NCBI GenBank assembly: GCA_024638815.1
Contig: JAHEJM010000004.1
Coordinates: 1 to 64,000, forward strand
Length of the DNA stretch: 64,000 nt
Source: Acidimicrobiales bacterium
GTDB lineage: Bacteria; Actinomycetota; Acidimicrobiia; Acidimicrobiales; SZUA-35
Direction: 5' to 3'
This document shows, one piece after another, positions 8,511 to 17,636 of this stretch (its first letter is position 1; every line of letters starts with the position of its first letter). The translations under genes and the position numbers were made by a program. The notes under the pieces were generated by a model. The model saw only the letters and a list, made by a program, of their open reading frames with translations, did no database searches and was not told the origin of the DNA.

Positions 8511-9239
8511 GTGAACAACTGCTCGGAGCCTCGCTGGAATCGCATCCTGCTCAAGCTCTCCGGCGAGGCTTTTGCCGGCGACAAGGGTTTCGGCATCGAC
8601 AACAAGGTGATGGATCGCATCACCGACGACATCATCGACGTGTGGAAGAACCTTCGGGCCGAGGTCGCCATCGTGGTCGGTGGGGGCAACTTCTGGCGAG
8701 GAATGACCGGGGCCGAAGGCGGCCTCGATCGAGCTCAAGCCGATTACATGGGCATGCTGGCTACGGTCATGAACGCTCTGGCCCTCCAGGATGTGTTGGA
8801 ACAGAAGAATGTGCCCACCCGTCTCCAGTCGGCCATTCGCATGCCCCAGGTGGCCGAGGAGTACATCCGGCGCCGGGCCATTCGCCATCTGGAAAAGCAC
8901 CGCGTGGTCATCTTTGCCGCCGGTACCGGCAACCCCTTCTTCACCACCGACACCACTGCCTCGCTGCGGGCGGTCGAGATCGACGCCGATGTACTGCTGT
9001 CGGCCAAGAACGGTGTCGACGGGGTGTACACCGACGATCCCAGGACCAACCCTGACGCCACCAAGATCGATGAACTAGGCTACTTGGACGTGCTGAATCG
9101 GGATTTGAGGGTCATGGACCCCACCGCAATCACCCATGCCAAGGAGAACGGCCTCCCCATTGTCGTCTTCGACCTGCTGGCTGAGGGCAACCTACGAGCA
9201 CTGCTTTGCGGCAAGTCGATAGGTACGATTGTGCGATGA
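8511..9239 (+). CDS. pyrH: Uridylate kinase
   Basis: UMP kinase of 242 residues, phosphorylating UMP to UDP. Family motifs are RILLKLSGEAF near the N-terminus, VVGGGNFWRG, ADYMGMLATVMNALAL, the FAAGTGNPFFTTDT phosphate-binding loop and the C-terminal VMDPTAITHAKEN. GTG 8511 is preceded by GGAGGAGG about 8 nt upstream. A TAGGGT hexamer at 8448-8453 is a weak candidate -10 element for a separate promoter. The stop codon overlaps the frr start by 4 nt (ATGA), indicating translational coupling. Confidence 0.97.
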   Translation: MNNCSEPRWNRILLKLSGEAFAGDKGFGIDNKVMDRITDDIIDVWKNLRAEVAIVVGGGNFWRGMTGAEGGLDRAQADYMGMLATVMNALALQDVLEQKNVPTRLQSAIRMPQVAEEYIRRRAIRHLEKHRVVIFAAGTGNPFFTTDTTASLRAVEIDADVLLSAKNGVDGVYTDDPRTNPDATKIDELGYLDVLNRDLRVMDPTAITHAKENGLPIVVFDLLAEGNLRALLCGKSIGTIVR

Positions 9240-9802
9240 GCGAATTCACCGAACTGGTCTTGTCCGATGCCGAGGACCGCATGGAGAAGGCGGTCGCACA
9301 TGCCCGCGGCGAGTTCGCCTCGGTCCGCAGCGGACGGGCCTCGCCCCAGTTGATCGAGCGGCTACCGGTCGAGGCCTATGGGGTCGAGATGCGACTGGTG
9401 GAGGTGGCATCGGTGTCGGTGCCGGAAGCCCGTCAGCTCCTGGTCACACCCCATGACCCGGCGAATCTCGAAGCCATCGAAAAGTCGATCCGGATCTCCG
9501 ATCTCGGTATCGCCCCCAGCAACGACGGCCGATCGATACGCCTCAACTTTCCTCCGCTCACCGAGGAACGGCGCAAGGAGATGGTCCGGGTGGTCAGGAA
9601 GATGGCCGAGGAGGGCCGCATCTCCATCCGCAATATTCGCCGCGAGGCCCGCAAAGACCTCGAGGGCGCCCAGAGGGACGGCCAAGTGAGCGAGGACGAG
9701 CAGGAGCGGGCGGAAAGGGAGCTGGACAAGCTCACCCAGGCCCACGAAGCCGTCGTCGATCAAGTACTGGAGAACAAGGAAGAGGAGTTGCTCGAGGTGT
9801 GA
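9236..9802 (+). CDS. frr: Ribosome recycling factor
   Basis: RRF, 188 residues, which with EF-G splits post-termination ribosomes. The conserved features are FASVRSGRASPQLIERL near the N-terminus, the domain II stretch with LVTPHDP, and the long helix pair IRLNFPPLTEERRKEMVR and ISIRNIRREARKDLE. An in-frame TTG further upstream would extend into pyrH. ATG 9236 overlapping the pyrH stop gives the expected N-terminus MSEFTEL. It ends 195 nt before cdsA. Confidence 0.96.
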   Translation: MSEFTELVLSDAEDRMEKAVAHARGEFASVRSGRASPQLIERLPVEAYGVEMRLVEVASVSVPEARQLLVTPHDPANLEAIEKSIRISDLGIAPSNDGRSIRLNFPPLTEERRKEMVRVVRKMAEEGRISIRNIRREARKDLEGAQRDGQVSEDEQERAERELDKLTQAHEAVVDQVLENKEEELLEV

Positions 9803-9997
9803 TCTCGCCCGGCCCGTCCGGTCGACGCCAGATACCGAGAACCACGACAGTAGAAGTCGACACGCAGAAAGAGTACCATCACCCGGAATCACGGAGTCCT
9901 GAGGCCAGGCTCGTCGCACCACCGAGTCGAGCCCCGACCCGGATTGATCGAACGGTGTTCGAGGCAGCGGAGGTTGGGTACTCGGAAGGATGTCACC

Positions 9998-12109
9998 ATG
10001 GCTGACAACTCACGAGACGAGGAGCGCGACGACAGCGGTCCGCAGAGCATCTTCGATCTCTTCGAACCCCCACCGGAGCCCGATCCGAGCACCTTCGGCA
10101 AGGTGCCGGTGGTTCGCGGCGAAGACGACGACTTCGACCGCAAGAACGGCACCACCGCCGCCGAGCGCAAGGCGGCGGCCGAAGCCGAGGCCGCCGGCCT
10201 GCAGCACTGGACCGAACCGGCCACCGGTCAGGTTCCAGCCGTTTTCGGATCCGATGACGACCGCGGCGGCTGGACATCGGGCCGTGGGCCGAGCTGGCAG
10301 GGTGACGAGAACACCTGGACCGGCCCCGACCTTTCCGACGTCTTTGCCGATCATGAGCCGGGCGGTGACCTTCCCACCGATTCCCGTACCCCGTCGAGCA
10401 CGGTCGGACGATCGCGCCCCGACGACTTCGATCCCCAGGAAGGCCGTGAGATTCCGCAAACCCCGTCCCCGACGGTCGAACCGGAGCAGACCGCAGCCGC
10501 GGCGCCGAGGCGGGCCTCGGAGGAGTGGGGCGGATTCGACGCCGATCCGGCTCCCGCCGGCGAACGCCGGCCGGGCTCGGAGGGCCCCGGCCCAGGCGCT
10601 GACGTCACCCACGACTCCCTGAGTCGCTCGCGATCCCCAGAATCGCCAACGGAGCAGACCAGACCTCACTCCCGATTCGACTCTTCGGCCCCATCCCGGG
10701 AGTGGGACCTCGGCGCGTCCTCCGAACCCTCACAGCCCTCGCGATCGCCGGCAGCACCACGTCGTGCCGTGGCTGACCAGGCGACCCCCGGCGACACGAC
10801 CTCGACACCCGGCGTTGGGCCGGGGCGATCGAATTTCGATCGCGGTTCGGCACCGTCCCGACCCGCTCCGCCCCCCCAATTCGATCGGGCGCCCCACCCG
10901 CCTCCGTCATCGTCGCCCCTCGATCGGCCGTCGAGCCGTTTCGGAGACGAAAGCCCCGTTCCCGGTGACGGTTCCCGCTCTGTTCCCGGTGTTCGACCCC
11001 GAGCCGAAGAGCCCGGCGTCGGGCTCGAACGGCAGCCAACCGACCCCGGGCGCATACGATTCGAGGGCATCCACGAGCCGGATGCCGGCTCCCTTGGTCT
11101 TGCCTCCGACGGTTCGACCTCGTCGTTGGCCGGGCTCGCCGGTCAGCCCTCGCCATCAGCCGGGGCCGGCGCGTTCGAGCGCCAACCCGTCGATGATGAG
11201 GCGACCACCGCCCCGGGGATCTACGGGTTCGAAGATGCGCCCTACAGACCCGACTATGACGGTCCCGCTTCCCCCGTGGCCCAAGAGGCGCCGGCCGGCG
11301 GCCGCAATGTCCCCCAGGCCATCGCCGTCGGTGCCGCTCTGGCCGGGGTGGCCCTCGGGGCAATGTGGTTGGGTCCCGCCTTCACCATGGTCGTGGTCGT
11401 GGCCGCCGCCCTCCTGGCCGTGGTCGAGCTGTTCAACTCCATGCGTCTGGCCGGCCTTCGGCCTGCCGCCCTACTTGGCATACTGGGCACGGTCGCCGCA
11501 CCGGTCGCCGCCTACTACCGAGGCGACGCCGCCTACACCGTGATCGTCGCACTGGGTGTGGTGTTCGGCGTGTTGTGGTATCTGGTTGGGGCCGACACCG
11601 AACGTCCGGTGCTCAACCTCAGCCTGACCTTGTTCGGCGTGCTCTGGATTGGTGGCCTTGGTTCGTTCGCCGCCCTGATTCTGCGATCCGACGTCGGTAT
11701 CCAGCTACTGCTGTCGACCATTCTCATCACCGTCGTGTCCGACATTCTCGCCTACGTCGGGGGCCGGGCCTACGGCTCTCGCCCCTTCCATAGGTGCAGC
11801 CCATCCAAAACATGGGAGGGGACGATGACCGGTTTCGTCGGTGCCGTCTTCACCGGCTTTGCCCTCGGGGTTGTGCCATTCGACACCATGTGGGACACCG
11901 CCTTCACCGAGGCTCTCCTTCTGGGTGCCGTCGTCGGTTTGCTGGCCCCCATCGGTGACCTGGCCGAGTCGATGGTCAAGCGCGATCTCGGGGTGAAGGA
12001 CATGGGTACCATCCTGCCCGGCCACGGCGGCGTGCTCGATCGCATCGACGCCCTGCTTTTCACCCTGCCCGGGGCCTACTACCTGGCTCTGACCACCGGG
12101 CTGCTGTAG
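9998..12109 (+). CDS. cdsA: Phosphatidate cytidylyltransferase with a long disordered N-terminal extension
   Basis: CDP-diglyceride synthase, converting phosphatidic acid and CTP to CDP-diacylglycerol at the membrane. The catalytic integral-membrane domain occupies about residues 430-703 with several helices and ends in the CdsA signature SMVKRDLGVKDMGTILPGHG followed by GVLDRID. Residues 1-425 are a charged, Pro/Ser/Asp/Arg-rich, probably disordered region with no recognisable domain; typical CdsA proteins are about 270-300 residues. ATG 9998 is preceded by GGAAGGA. The substrate feeds pgsA (43 kb). It lies between frr and dxr, the usual actinobacterial position. Confidence 0.93.
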   Translation: MADNSRDEERDDSGPQSIFDLFEPPPEPDPSTFGKVPVVRGEDDDFDRKNGTTAAERKAAAEAEAAGLQHWTEPATGQVPAVFGSDDDRGGWTSGRGPSWQGDENTWTGPDLSDVFADHEPGGDLPTDSRTPSSTVGRSRPDDFDPQEGREIPQTPSPTVEPEQTAAAAPRRASEEWGGFDADPAPAGERRPGSEGPGPGADVTHDSLSRSRSPESPTEQTRPHSRFDSSAPSREWDLGASSEPSQPSRSPAAPRRAVADQATPGDTTSTPGVGPGRSNFDRGSAPSRPAPPPQFDRAPHPPPSSSPLDRPSSRFGDESPVPGDGSRSVPGVRPRAEEPGVGLERQPTDPGRIRFEGIHEPDAGSLGLASDGSTSSLAGLAGQPSPSAGAGAFERQPVDDEATTAPGIYGFEDAPYRPDYDGPASPVAQEAPAGGRNVPQAIAVGAALAGVALGAMWLGPAFTMVVVVAAALLAVVELFNSMRLAGLRPAALLGILGTVAAPVAAYYRGDAAYTVIVALGVVFGVLWYLVGADTERPVLNLSLTLFGVLWIGGLGSFAALILRSDVGIQLLLSTILITVVSDILAYVGGRAYGSRPFHRCSPSKTWEGTMTGFVGAVFTGFALGVVPFDTMWDTAFTEALLLGAVVGLLAPIGDLAESMVKRDLGVKDMGTILPGHGGVLDRIDALLFTLPGAYYLALTTGLL

Positions 12110-12191
12110 CAACCCCGAGTGGTCCCCGAGTGAGCGCCCCGCCCACGCGTTGTCCCCGATGGCGGCCGAGCTCGACCAAAGGAAGGAACCC

Positions 12192-13379
12192 GTGACGACG
12201 GTTACCATCGTCGGGTCGACGGGCTCGATCGGCACCCAGACCATCGATGTCATCACCCGGGAGCCCGACCGGTACCGGGTAACCGCCCTGGTCGCCGGGT
12301 CCGACGCGGCGACCCTGGCCGCCCAGGCCGCTGAGCTTCGACCCGGCGTGGCGGTGGTGGCCGACGAATCGAGACTCGAGGAGCTGCGGCACCGATTGGC
12401 CGAGGCCGGTGCCGGCGAGGTGGCGGCCATGGCCGGGGACCGTGCGCTGGCCGATGCGGCTGCCGACGCCGACATCACCGTCAACGGTGTGGTCGGCTTC
12501 GCCGGCCTGACTACCACCCTGGCCTGCCTCGAGGCCGGCAAACGCCTGGCCTTGGCCAACAAGGAGTCCCTGATCGCGGCCGGCCCGGTGGTCCAGCAGG
12601 CCAGGCGGACCCCGGGGGCCGAACTCATACCCGTCGACAGCGAGCATGCCGCCATCCACCAATGCCTGATCGGGGCGACGAGGCGCGGAGTGAGTCGGCT
12701 TCAGCTCACGGCCTCCGGCGGTCCGTTTCGGCGTCGCAGTCGTGAGGAGTTGGCGTCGGTCACGGTGGACCAGGCCCTGAACCACCCGACGTGGTCCATG
12801 GGACCGAAGATCACGGTCGATTCCTCGACCTTGATGAACAAGGGGCTCGAGGTCATCGAGGCCAACGAGCTGTTCGGCCGGCCGGCCGGTGACGCCGGAT
12901 TCGGCATCGGATTGGACGACATCGACGTTGTCGTGCACCCCCAGTCCATCGTGCATTCCATGGTCACGTTCACCGATGGTTCCACCATTGCCCAGTTGTC
13001 GAATCCCGATATGCGGCTTCCCATCGCCTATGCCCTGGCCCACCCCGAACGTTTTTCCCAACCCTTCGGCCGGCTCGACTGGAGCCGGCGACAGCGGCTG
13101 GACTTCGAGCCTCCGGACCGCCATGCCTTCCCCTGCCTGGACCTGGCGTACGCCGCAGCTCGAATCGGGGGTACCGGCCCGGCGTGGTTGAGCGGGGCCA
13201 ATGAAGTCGCGGTCGGCGCTTTCCTTCACAAACGCATCCGCTGGGCCGATATCGCCACGGTGATCGAGACCACCATGTCCCACCACGATGGGCAACCGGC
13301 CGACAGCCTGGACGCCGTGCTGCATGCCGATGCCAAGGCTCGCAAGTATGCTGAAAGGGTACTTGACGATCAATGCTGA
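12192..13379 (+). CDS. dxr: 1-deoxy-D-xylulose 5-phosphate reductoisomerase
   Basis: DXR, 395 residues, the NADPH-dependent second enzyme of the MEP isoprenoid pathway. The Rossmann motif GSTGSIG sits at residues 8-14. LALANKESLIAAG, PVDSEHAAIHQCL and LTASGGPFR mark the NADPH and metal-binding core, and MGPKITVDSSTLMNKGLEVIEA is characteristic. GTG 12192 was chosen because AGGAAGGA lies immediately upstream. An upstream in-frame TTG has no family support. It is followed by rseP and ispG, another MEP pathway gene. Confidence 0.97.
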   Translation: MTTVTIVGSTGSIGTQTIDVITREPDRYRVTALVAGSDAATLAAQAAELRPGVAVVADESRLEELRHRLAEAGAGEVAAMAGDRALADAAADADITVNGVVGFAGLTTTLACLEAGKRLALANKESLIAAGPVVQQARRTPGAELIPVDSEHAAIHQCLIGATRRGVSRLQLTASGGPFRRRSREELASVTVDQALNHPTWSMGPKITVDSSTLMNKGLEVIEANELFGRPAGDAGFGIGLDDIDVVVHPQSIVHSMVTFTDGSTIAQLSNPDMRLPIAYALAHPERFSQPFGRLDWSRRQRLDFEPPDRHAFPCLDLAYAAARIGGTGPAWLSGANEVAVGAFLHKRIRWADIATVIETTMSHHDGQPADSLDAVLHADAKARKYAERVLDDQC

Positions 13380-13476
13380 TGATCGGTGTGCCGGCTGTCA
13401 GAGCGGCTCCCGGGTCGGTGGGTCTGTCGGCCCAAAACATGTTTCGTCTCCCCCGTGCGATGAAAGAACCCACTGA

Positions 13477-14793
13477 ATGGCTTCGCCTCACAACGCCGTG
13501 AACTCTCACTCCGCCACGCCGCCCGCGCCCGAGGCCACCCCACCGACGGCCGAGAAGCTGCCCTGGGTGCTGGCCGAGCCCGAGGAACGGGCCGACGACT
13601 TCGAAGGGCAGACCAATCCCATAGGCCTGGTCGGCATCGCCGCCCTCTTCGCTCTGCTGTGGTTCGGCGCCGGACCTCGGTATTTCCTGGTCGTGCTCGG
13701 CCTGGTGGTAATGATCTTCCTCCACGAGCTGGGCCACTACCTGACGGCCAAGTGGACGGGCATGAAGGTCACCCAGTTCTTCCTGTTCATGGGTCCACGA
13801 ATATGGTCATTCCGGCGTGGCGAGACCGAGTACGGCGTTCGCCTGTTCCCGGTCGGGGCCTTCGTGCGCATCGTGGGCATGAACAACCTCGATCCCTGCG
13901 ATCCCGAGGACGAACCCCGGGCCTACCGAAACAAGAGTTATCCCCGCCGGTTATTGGTGATCAGCGCCGGCTCGATCATGCACTTCATCCAGGCCCTGAT
14001 TCTTTTCGTGATCGTGACATCGCTCATCGGGGTGAACGATCCGGCCAAGTGGTCGGTGGGTCGGGTGTCGGCCCTGACCGATCAGGCCACCCCGGCGGTG
14101 GAAGCCGGGCTGATGCCGGGCGACGACATCATCGCCATCGATGGGGTCGACACCACCCAGTGGGATGAGACGGTGGAGTACATCCAGGACCGTCCGGGCC
14201 AGGAGGTCACCCTCACCGTCGTTCGCGGTGCCGAGACCCTCACCGAGACCGTGACCCTGGCCGAAGTGGACGCCGTCGACGGCGACGGCACATCGGGCTT
14301 TCTTGGGGTCGGGCCCGATTTCGAACGCACCCGGCAGAGTCCGGTCGAGGGCGTCAAGCTGTTGGGGGAGACGACCTGGGTGGCACTGACCTCCATTCCC
14401 CAGTTCTTGTCGCCGTCCACACTGGGACAGTTGGCGACCCTGCTGTTCAGCGGGTCCGAGGACGTCAGCCTCGACAGCGAGGAGGCCCAGCGGCCGGTTT
14501 CCGTGGTGGGCGCGGTACGTCTTGCCGGCCAGCCCGATTTCGATGTCACCGTTCCGCTCACGCTGCTAGGGGTGTTCAACGTCTTCATCGGCATCCTCAA
14601 CATGTTGCCGTTGCTGCCCCTCGACGGTGGCCACGCCGCCATCGCCACCTACGAGCGGATCCGGTCCCGCAAGGGCTACCGTCATCACGTCGATGTGGCC
14701 AAGCTGCTGCCCGTGGCCTACGCCGTGGTGGGACTGCTCGGGTTCATCATGGTGTCGACGGTGATTCTGGACATCGTCCGCCCCATCGGCTGA
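13477..14793 (+). CDS. rseP: M50 site-2 protease (RseP family)
   Basis: An intramembrane zinc metalloprotease of 438 residues. The HELGH zinc motif is at about residues 83-87 in a hydrophobic helix, a PDZ domain occupies about 190-270 (AGLMPGDDIIAIDGVD), and the second metal-ligand motif NMLPLLPLDGGH is near residue 375. The N-terminus carries about 45 hydrophilic residues before the first helix. The family cleaves membrane-bound anti-sigma factors and signal peptide remnants. The substrate here is unknown. The dxr-rseP-ispG order is conserved in actinobacteria, so cotranscription is likely. Confidence 0.94.
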   Translation: MASPHNAVNSHSATPPAPEATPPTAEKLPWVLAEPEERADDFEGQTNPIGLVGIAALFALLWFGAGPRYFLVVLGLVVMIFLHELGHYLTAKWTGMKVTQFFLFMGPRIWSFRRGETEYGVRLFPVGAFVRIVGMNNLDPCDPEDEPRAYRNKSYPRRLLVISAGSIMHFIQALILFVIVTSLIGVNDPAKWSVGRVSALTDQATPAVEAGLMPGDDIIAIDGVDTTQWDETVEYIQDRPGQEVTLTVVRGAETLTETVTLAEVDAVDGDGTSGFLGVGPDFERTRQSPVEGVKLLGETTWVALTSIPQFLSPSTLGQLATLLFSGSEDVSLDSEEAQRPVSVVGAVRLAGQPDFDVTVPLTLLGVFNVFIGILNMLPLLPLDGGHAAIATYERIRSRKGYRHHVDVAKLLPVAYAVVGLLGFIMVSTVILDIVRPIG

Positions 14794-14881
14794 CGACAGC
14801 GGCCGGTGGCGGTCACCGGGACCGGACATCGGCCAGGTTCGAATTCAGGAGCCACGACGCACTCAGGAGGCCTCACACGCC

Positions 14882-16114
14882 ATGGAAGCAGGCGCGGTAA
14901 TGTTCCCCCGCAAACAGACCAAACAGATCATGGTCGGCGACGTCCCGATCGGCGGCGGTGCACCGATCAGTGTGCAATCCATGACGATCACCAAGACGGC
15001 CGACGTCGACGGCACCTTGCAGCAGATCTACTCCCTGGCCGGGGCGGGGGCCGACATCGTCCGCTGTACCTGCAACGAACCGGAGGCGGCCGAAGGCCTG
15101 GCTCGCATCGTGCCCCGCAGTCCGGTCCCGATTGTTGCCGACATCCACCATCAGTATTTGCGTGCTTTGGAGGCTCTGGAGGCCGGTGTGCACTGCCTGC
15201 GGCTCAACCCGGGCAACATCCGCAAGCCGGAACACATCAAGGCGGTGGCGCAGGAGGCCAAGAACCGAGGCGTACCCATCCGCATCGGGGTCAACGGCGG
15301 CAGCCTCGATCCCGAGCTGTATCGCAAGTATGGGGGCAGGGTCACACCGGAGGCCATGGTGGAATCTGCGCTTCAGGAGATCGCCTACTTCCACGAGGTC
15401 GATTTCGACCTGATCAAGATCTCAGTCAAGGCGTCCAACGTGCCGCTCATGATCGAGGCCTACCGTCAGCTCAGCGAGGTCACCGACTACCCGCTGCATC
15501 TTGGGGTGACCGAGGCCGGGCCTCCGCCGGCCGGCATCGTCAAGGCCACAGCCGGAATCGCCACCCTGCTGGCCGAGGGTATCGGCGACACCATTCGCTA
15601 CTCGTTGACCTCCGATCCGGTGGACGAGGCCCGCATGGGGCGGGTACTGCTGGAATCGTTCGGGCTGCGGGAACGGAAGAACGTCGATCTCATTGCCTGC
15701 CCCTCGTGTGGCCGGGCCGAGATCGATGTGTACGCCGTGGCCCAGGAAGCCCAAGATGCCTTTGCCGATCGTGAGCTGCCGCTCCAGGTTGCGGTCATGG
15801 GCTGCGTGGTCAACGGACCGGGTGAGGCCCGCGACGCTGATCTCGGCATCGCCGCCGGCAACAAGCGGGGACACCTTTTCATCAAGGGCACCAACGTGGC
15901 CGTCGTACCCGAGGACGAGATGGTGTCGACCCTGGTCGAGTGGGCCGAGTTCATCACCGAGCACGGAACCGACGCCGCCCTGGAGCGGGCGAAATCCACC
16001 CGCGATGCCGCCCGCAAGGCGGCCGACGAGGACCGTCGCCGCAATCTGCGGGAACTGGGTGAGGACGCCAACGCCTCCGAGCAGGTGGTCGAGCTCATGC
16101 GAAAGAACCGTTGA
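14882..16114 (+). CDS. ispG: 4-hydroxy-3-methylbut-2-enyl diphosphate synthase
   Basis: IspG (GcpE), 410 residues, a [4Fe-4S] enzyme converting MEcPP to HMBPP in the MEP pathway. The N-terminal TIM barrel has SVQSMTITKTADVDGTLQQI, VRCTCNEPEAAEGL and the RIGVNGGSLD motif. Cluster ligands are in CPSCGR (about residues 273-276) and MGCVVNGPGEA (about 308). A Glu/Arg/Lys-rich C-terminal helix of about 50 residues is longer than usual. AGGAGG precedes the ATG by a few bases. The downstream gene is convergent. Confidence 0.96.
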   Translation: MEAGAVMFPRKQTKQIMVGDVPIGGGAPISVQSMTITKTADVDGTLQQIYSLAGAGADIVRCTCNEPEAAEGLARIVPRSPVPIVADIHHQYLRALEALEAGVHCLRLNPGNIRKPEHIKAVAQEAKNRGVPIRIGVNGGSLDPELYRKYGGRVTPEAMVESALQEIAYFHEVDFDLIKISVKASNVPLMIEAYRQLSEVTDYPLHLGVTEAGPPPAGIVKATAGIATLLAEGIGDTIRYSLTSDPVDEARMGRVLLESFGLRERKNVDLIACPSCGRAEIDVYAVAQEAQDAFADRELPLQVAVMGCVVNGPGEARDADLGIAAGNKRGHLFIKGTNVAVVPEDEMVSTLVEWAEFITEHGTDAALERAKSTRDAARKAADEDRRRNLRELGEDANASEQVVELMRKNR

Positions 16115-16190
16115 GGTCGGTTTCGCCGTCTCACGGGCCGGGTCCGGCCAACGGCAACCGAATCAGATCCGGTGCCAAACCCGGTCGGGC

Positions 16191-16445
16191 TCAGGCGAGA
16201 GGGTTGCCCTCGTCGTCGGTCACCGGTCCGGTTTGCGTGATCTTGGCCTTGAGATCCTCAAAGGCCGAAGAGTTCTCGGCGATGCGGTCCTGGAGGCTCC
16301 GCATGCGCTCGTCGGGCTGAGCGTCCAGCTCTGCTTCTTTGCGTTCCAGGTCGGAGGTCCAGGCCGTCCCGACGTCGTCCACCAGGTTCTTCGCCTCCTT
16401 GGCTTCACCACCCAGCCACCGCTTGACGGACTGCCAGAACTCCAT
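16191..16445 (-). CDS. Small hypothetical protein
   Basis: An 84-residue, mostly helical, charged protein starting MEFWQSVKRWLGGEAKE with a predicted coiled-coil-like middle (DLERKEAELDAQPDERMRSL). There is no signal peptide, no cysteines and no recognised domain. The start is supported by a -10-like TAGGCT placed 7 nt upstream of the ATG, consistent with a leaderless transcript. It is convergent with ispG (76-nt gap) and lies alone on its strand. Function unknown. Confidence 0.6.
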   Translation of the reverse strand: MEFWQSVKRWLGGEAKEAKNLVDDVGTAWTSDLERKEAELDAQPDERMRSLQDRIAENSSAFEDLKAKITQTGPVTDDEGNPLA

Positions 16446-16452
16446 ACGGCCA

Positions 16453-16458
16453 AGCCTA
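16453..16458 (-). promoter_or_regulatory. Leaderless-type -10 element
   Basis: On the minus strand this reads TAGGCT, separated by 7 nt from the ATG of the small hypothetical gene. TTCGGA lies 17 nt further upstream as a weak -35. The spacing fits transcription starting at or next to the start codon. Confidence 0.45.
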
Positions 16459-16505
16459 GTGCGCGGCTGCCGAAGTCCGAATTCCTGCGCTAGACTATTG
16501 GAGGT

Positions 16506-16530
16506 GCGTGGGCTAGCTGCCCACGCTTTT
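16506..16530 (+). terminator. Intrinsic terminator, plus strand
   Basis: A perfect 8-bp stem GCGTGGGC (16506-16513) / GCCCACGC (16519-16526) with a 5-nt loop is followed by TTTT. It is the most canonical rho-independent terminator in the window. It would end rightward transcription coming from ispG, meaning the ispG 3' UTR would run antisense through the small minus-strand gene, or else a short unannotated RNA. Confidence 0.6.
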
Positions 16531-16817
16531 GACTTACCGGAACGTGGCTTGCTCCTCGTCGTCCATCTGATCGCGATCATCCGATCGTGAGCTTCTGGCC
16601 GACAGTGTCCGGTCGATCGGCCCGACTTTCCGTGCGCCGCACGGTTGACGGCACCGTCGCCCGGCCGGTAGCCGTCTCCGGCCTTCATGCCTCGAACATG
16701 GAGCCGGGGCGGGGGTAGCCGTGTTCCTGTCGGTCGCCGGGAGCCGGACCTCGGTCTGGCCGAGCCGGTGCGAAGCCGGCCGCCAGTCGGTGCCCGGAGG
16801 CCGAACCCCACTAGCCA

Positions 16818-16859
16818 TCAACCGAACAGCTACAACCGAGAAGCTACAACCGAACAGCT
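16818..16859 (+). repeat. Three tandem 14-nt repeats in the rimP leader
   Basis: Copies at 16818-16831, 16832-16845 and 16846-16859 share the consensus ACAACCGAACAGCT, with one or two changes in the first two. They lie 73 nt before rimP in a 486-nt region that otherwise holds no gene apart from the terminator at 16506-16530. They could be binding sites for a regulator of the rimP-nusA-infB operon. No known motif is recognised. Confidence 0.65.
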
Positions 16860-16931
16860 TCAGACCACGCCGTGATCACTGCTTCGCACTGATCGGTACG
16901 ACGGCTGAAACCGCCCCCGAGGAGGTGAACC

Positions 16932-17636
16932 ATGGATCCATCGTCAGCCCCATCGCCGTCGTCCGGTTCGCCGGTCGCCGACCGGGTCCATGACCTCGTC
17001 GATCCGGTCGTGGCAACCCTCGGTGTCGAACTGGTCGACATCGAATGGACGGGCGGAACCCTGAGGGTGGTGGTCGATCAATCGGGCGGTATCACCACCG
17101 GCCGGCTGGCCGAGGTGAACCGTCTGATCTCCCCCCTGCTCGATCAGCATGATCCGGTTCCCGGTCGCTACCTACTCGAGGTGTCGAGTCCCGGTGTGGA
17201 GCGTCCCCTGCGAACCCAGGCCCACTTCGTTCGGGCTATCGGCGAGGATGTGACAGTCAAACTTGTGCCGGCGGTCGAGCCCCGACGGATAAAGGGTCGC
17301 CTGACCGCGGTCGACGATCAGCGGTTGACGGTCGAGGCCATCGAGATCGACGGTGTGGCCCGGCCCATGGTCGAGACCCACTACATCGAGCTGGCCGATG
17401 TGGCCAAGGCTCGAACGGTATTCGACTGGGATTCGATGCCGAAGAAGCCGAAGAAGAACAAGAAGAAGAACAAGAACCGGAAGAACAAGACGGCGACGGC
17501 GACGGCGACCTCCACCACGCCGGCCGTTGATGAAGGGGCATTGGATGACGCCGTTGCCGAACGGGTCACCCGGACGCACCGACCAACACAGGACCGTGAC
17601 GACGGGACCGATGAGCACAGGATGGATGAGCAGTGA
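16932..17636 (+). CDS. rimP: Ribosome maturation factor RimP
   Basis: RimP, 234 residues, needed for 30S subunit maturation. The N-terminal domain (about 15-90) has ELVDIEWTGGTLRVVVDQ and ISPLLDQ followed by the highly conserved LEVSSPGVERPLR. The C-terminal SH3-like domain runs to about residue 165. Beyond it is a strongly basic Lys/Asn run (residues about 170-190) and an acidic end, which are not part of the usual fold. GAGGAGG precedes the ATG. The stop overlaps the nusA GTG start by 4 nt. Confidence 0.94.
   Translation: MDPSSAPSPSSGSPVADRVHDLVDPVVATLGVELVDIEWTGGTLRVVVDQSGGITTGRLAEVNRLISPLLDQHDPVPGRYLLEVSSPGVERPLRTQAHFVRAIGEDVTVKLVPAVEPRRIKGRLTAVDDQRLTVEAIEIDGVARPMVETHYIELADVAKARTVFDWDSMPKKPKKNKKKNKNRKNKTATATATSTTPAVDEGALDDAVAERVTRTHRPTQDRDDGTDEHRMDEQ

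Noticed and set aside
9799-10005. Short plus-strand ORF in the frr-cdsA gap
   Set aside because: It overlaps the cdsA start in another frame, has no ribosome-binding site and shows random composition.
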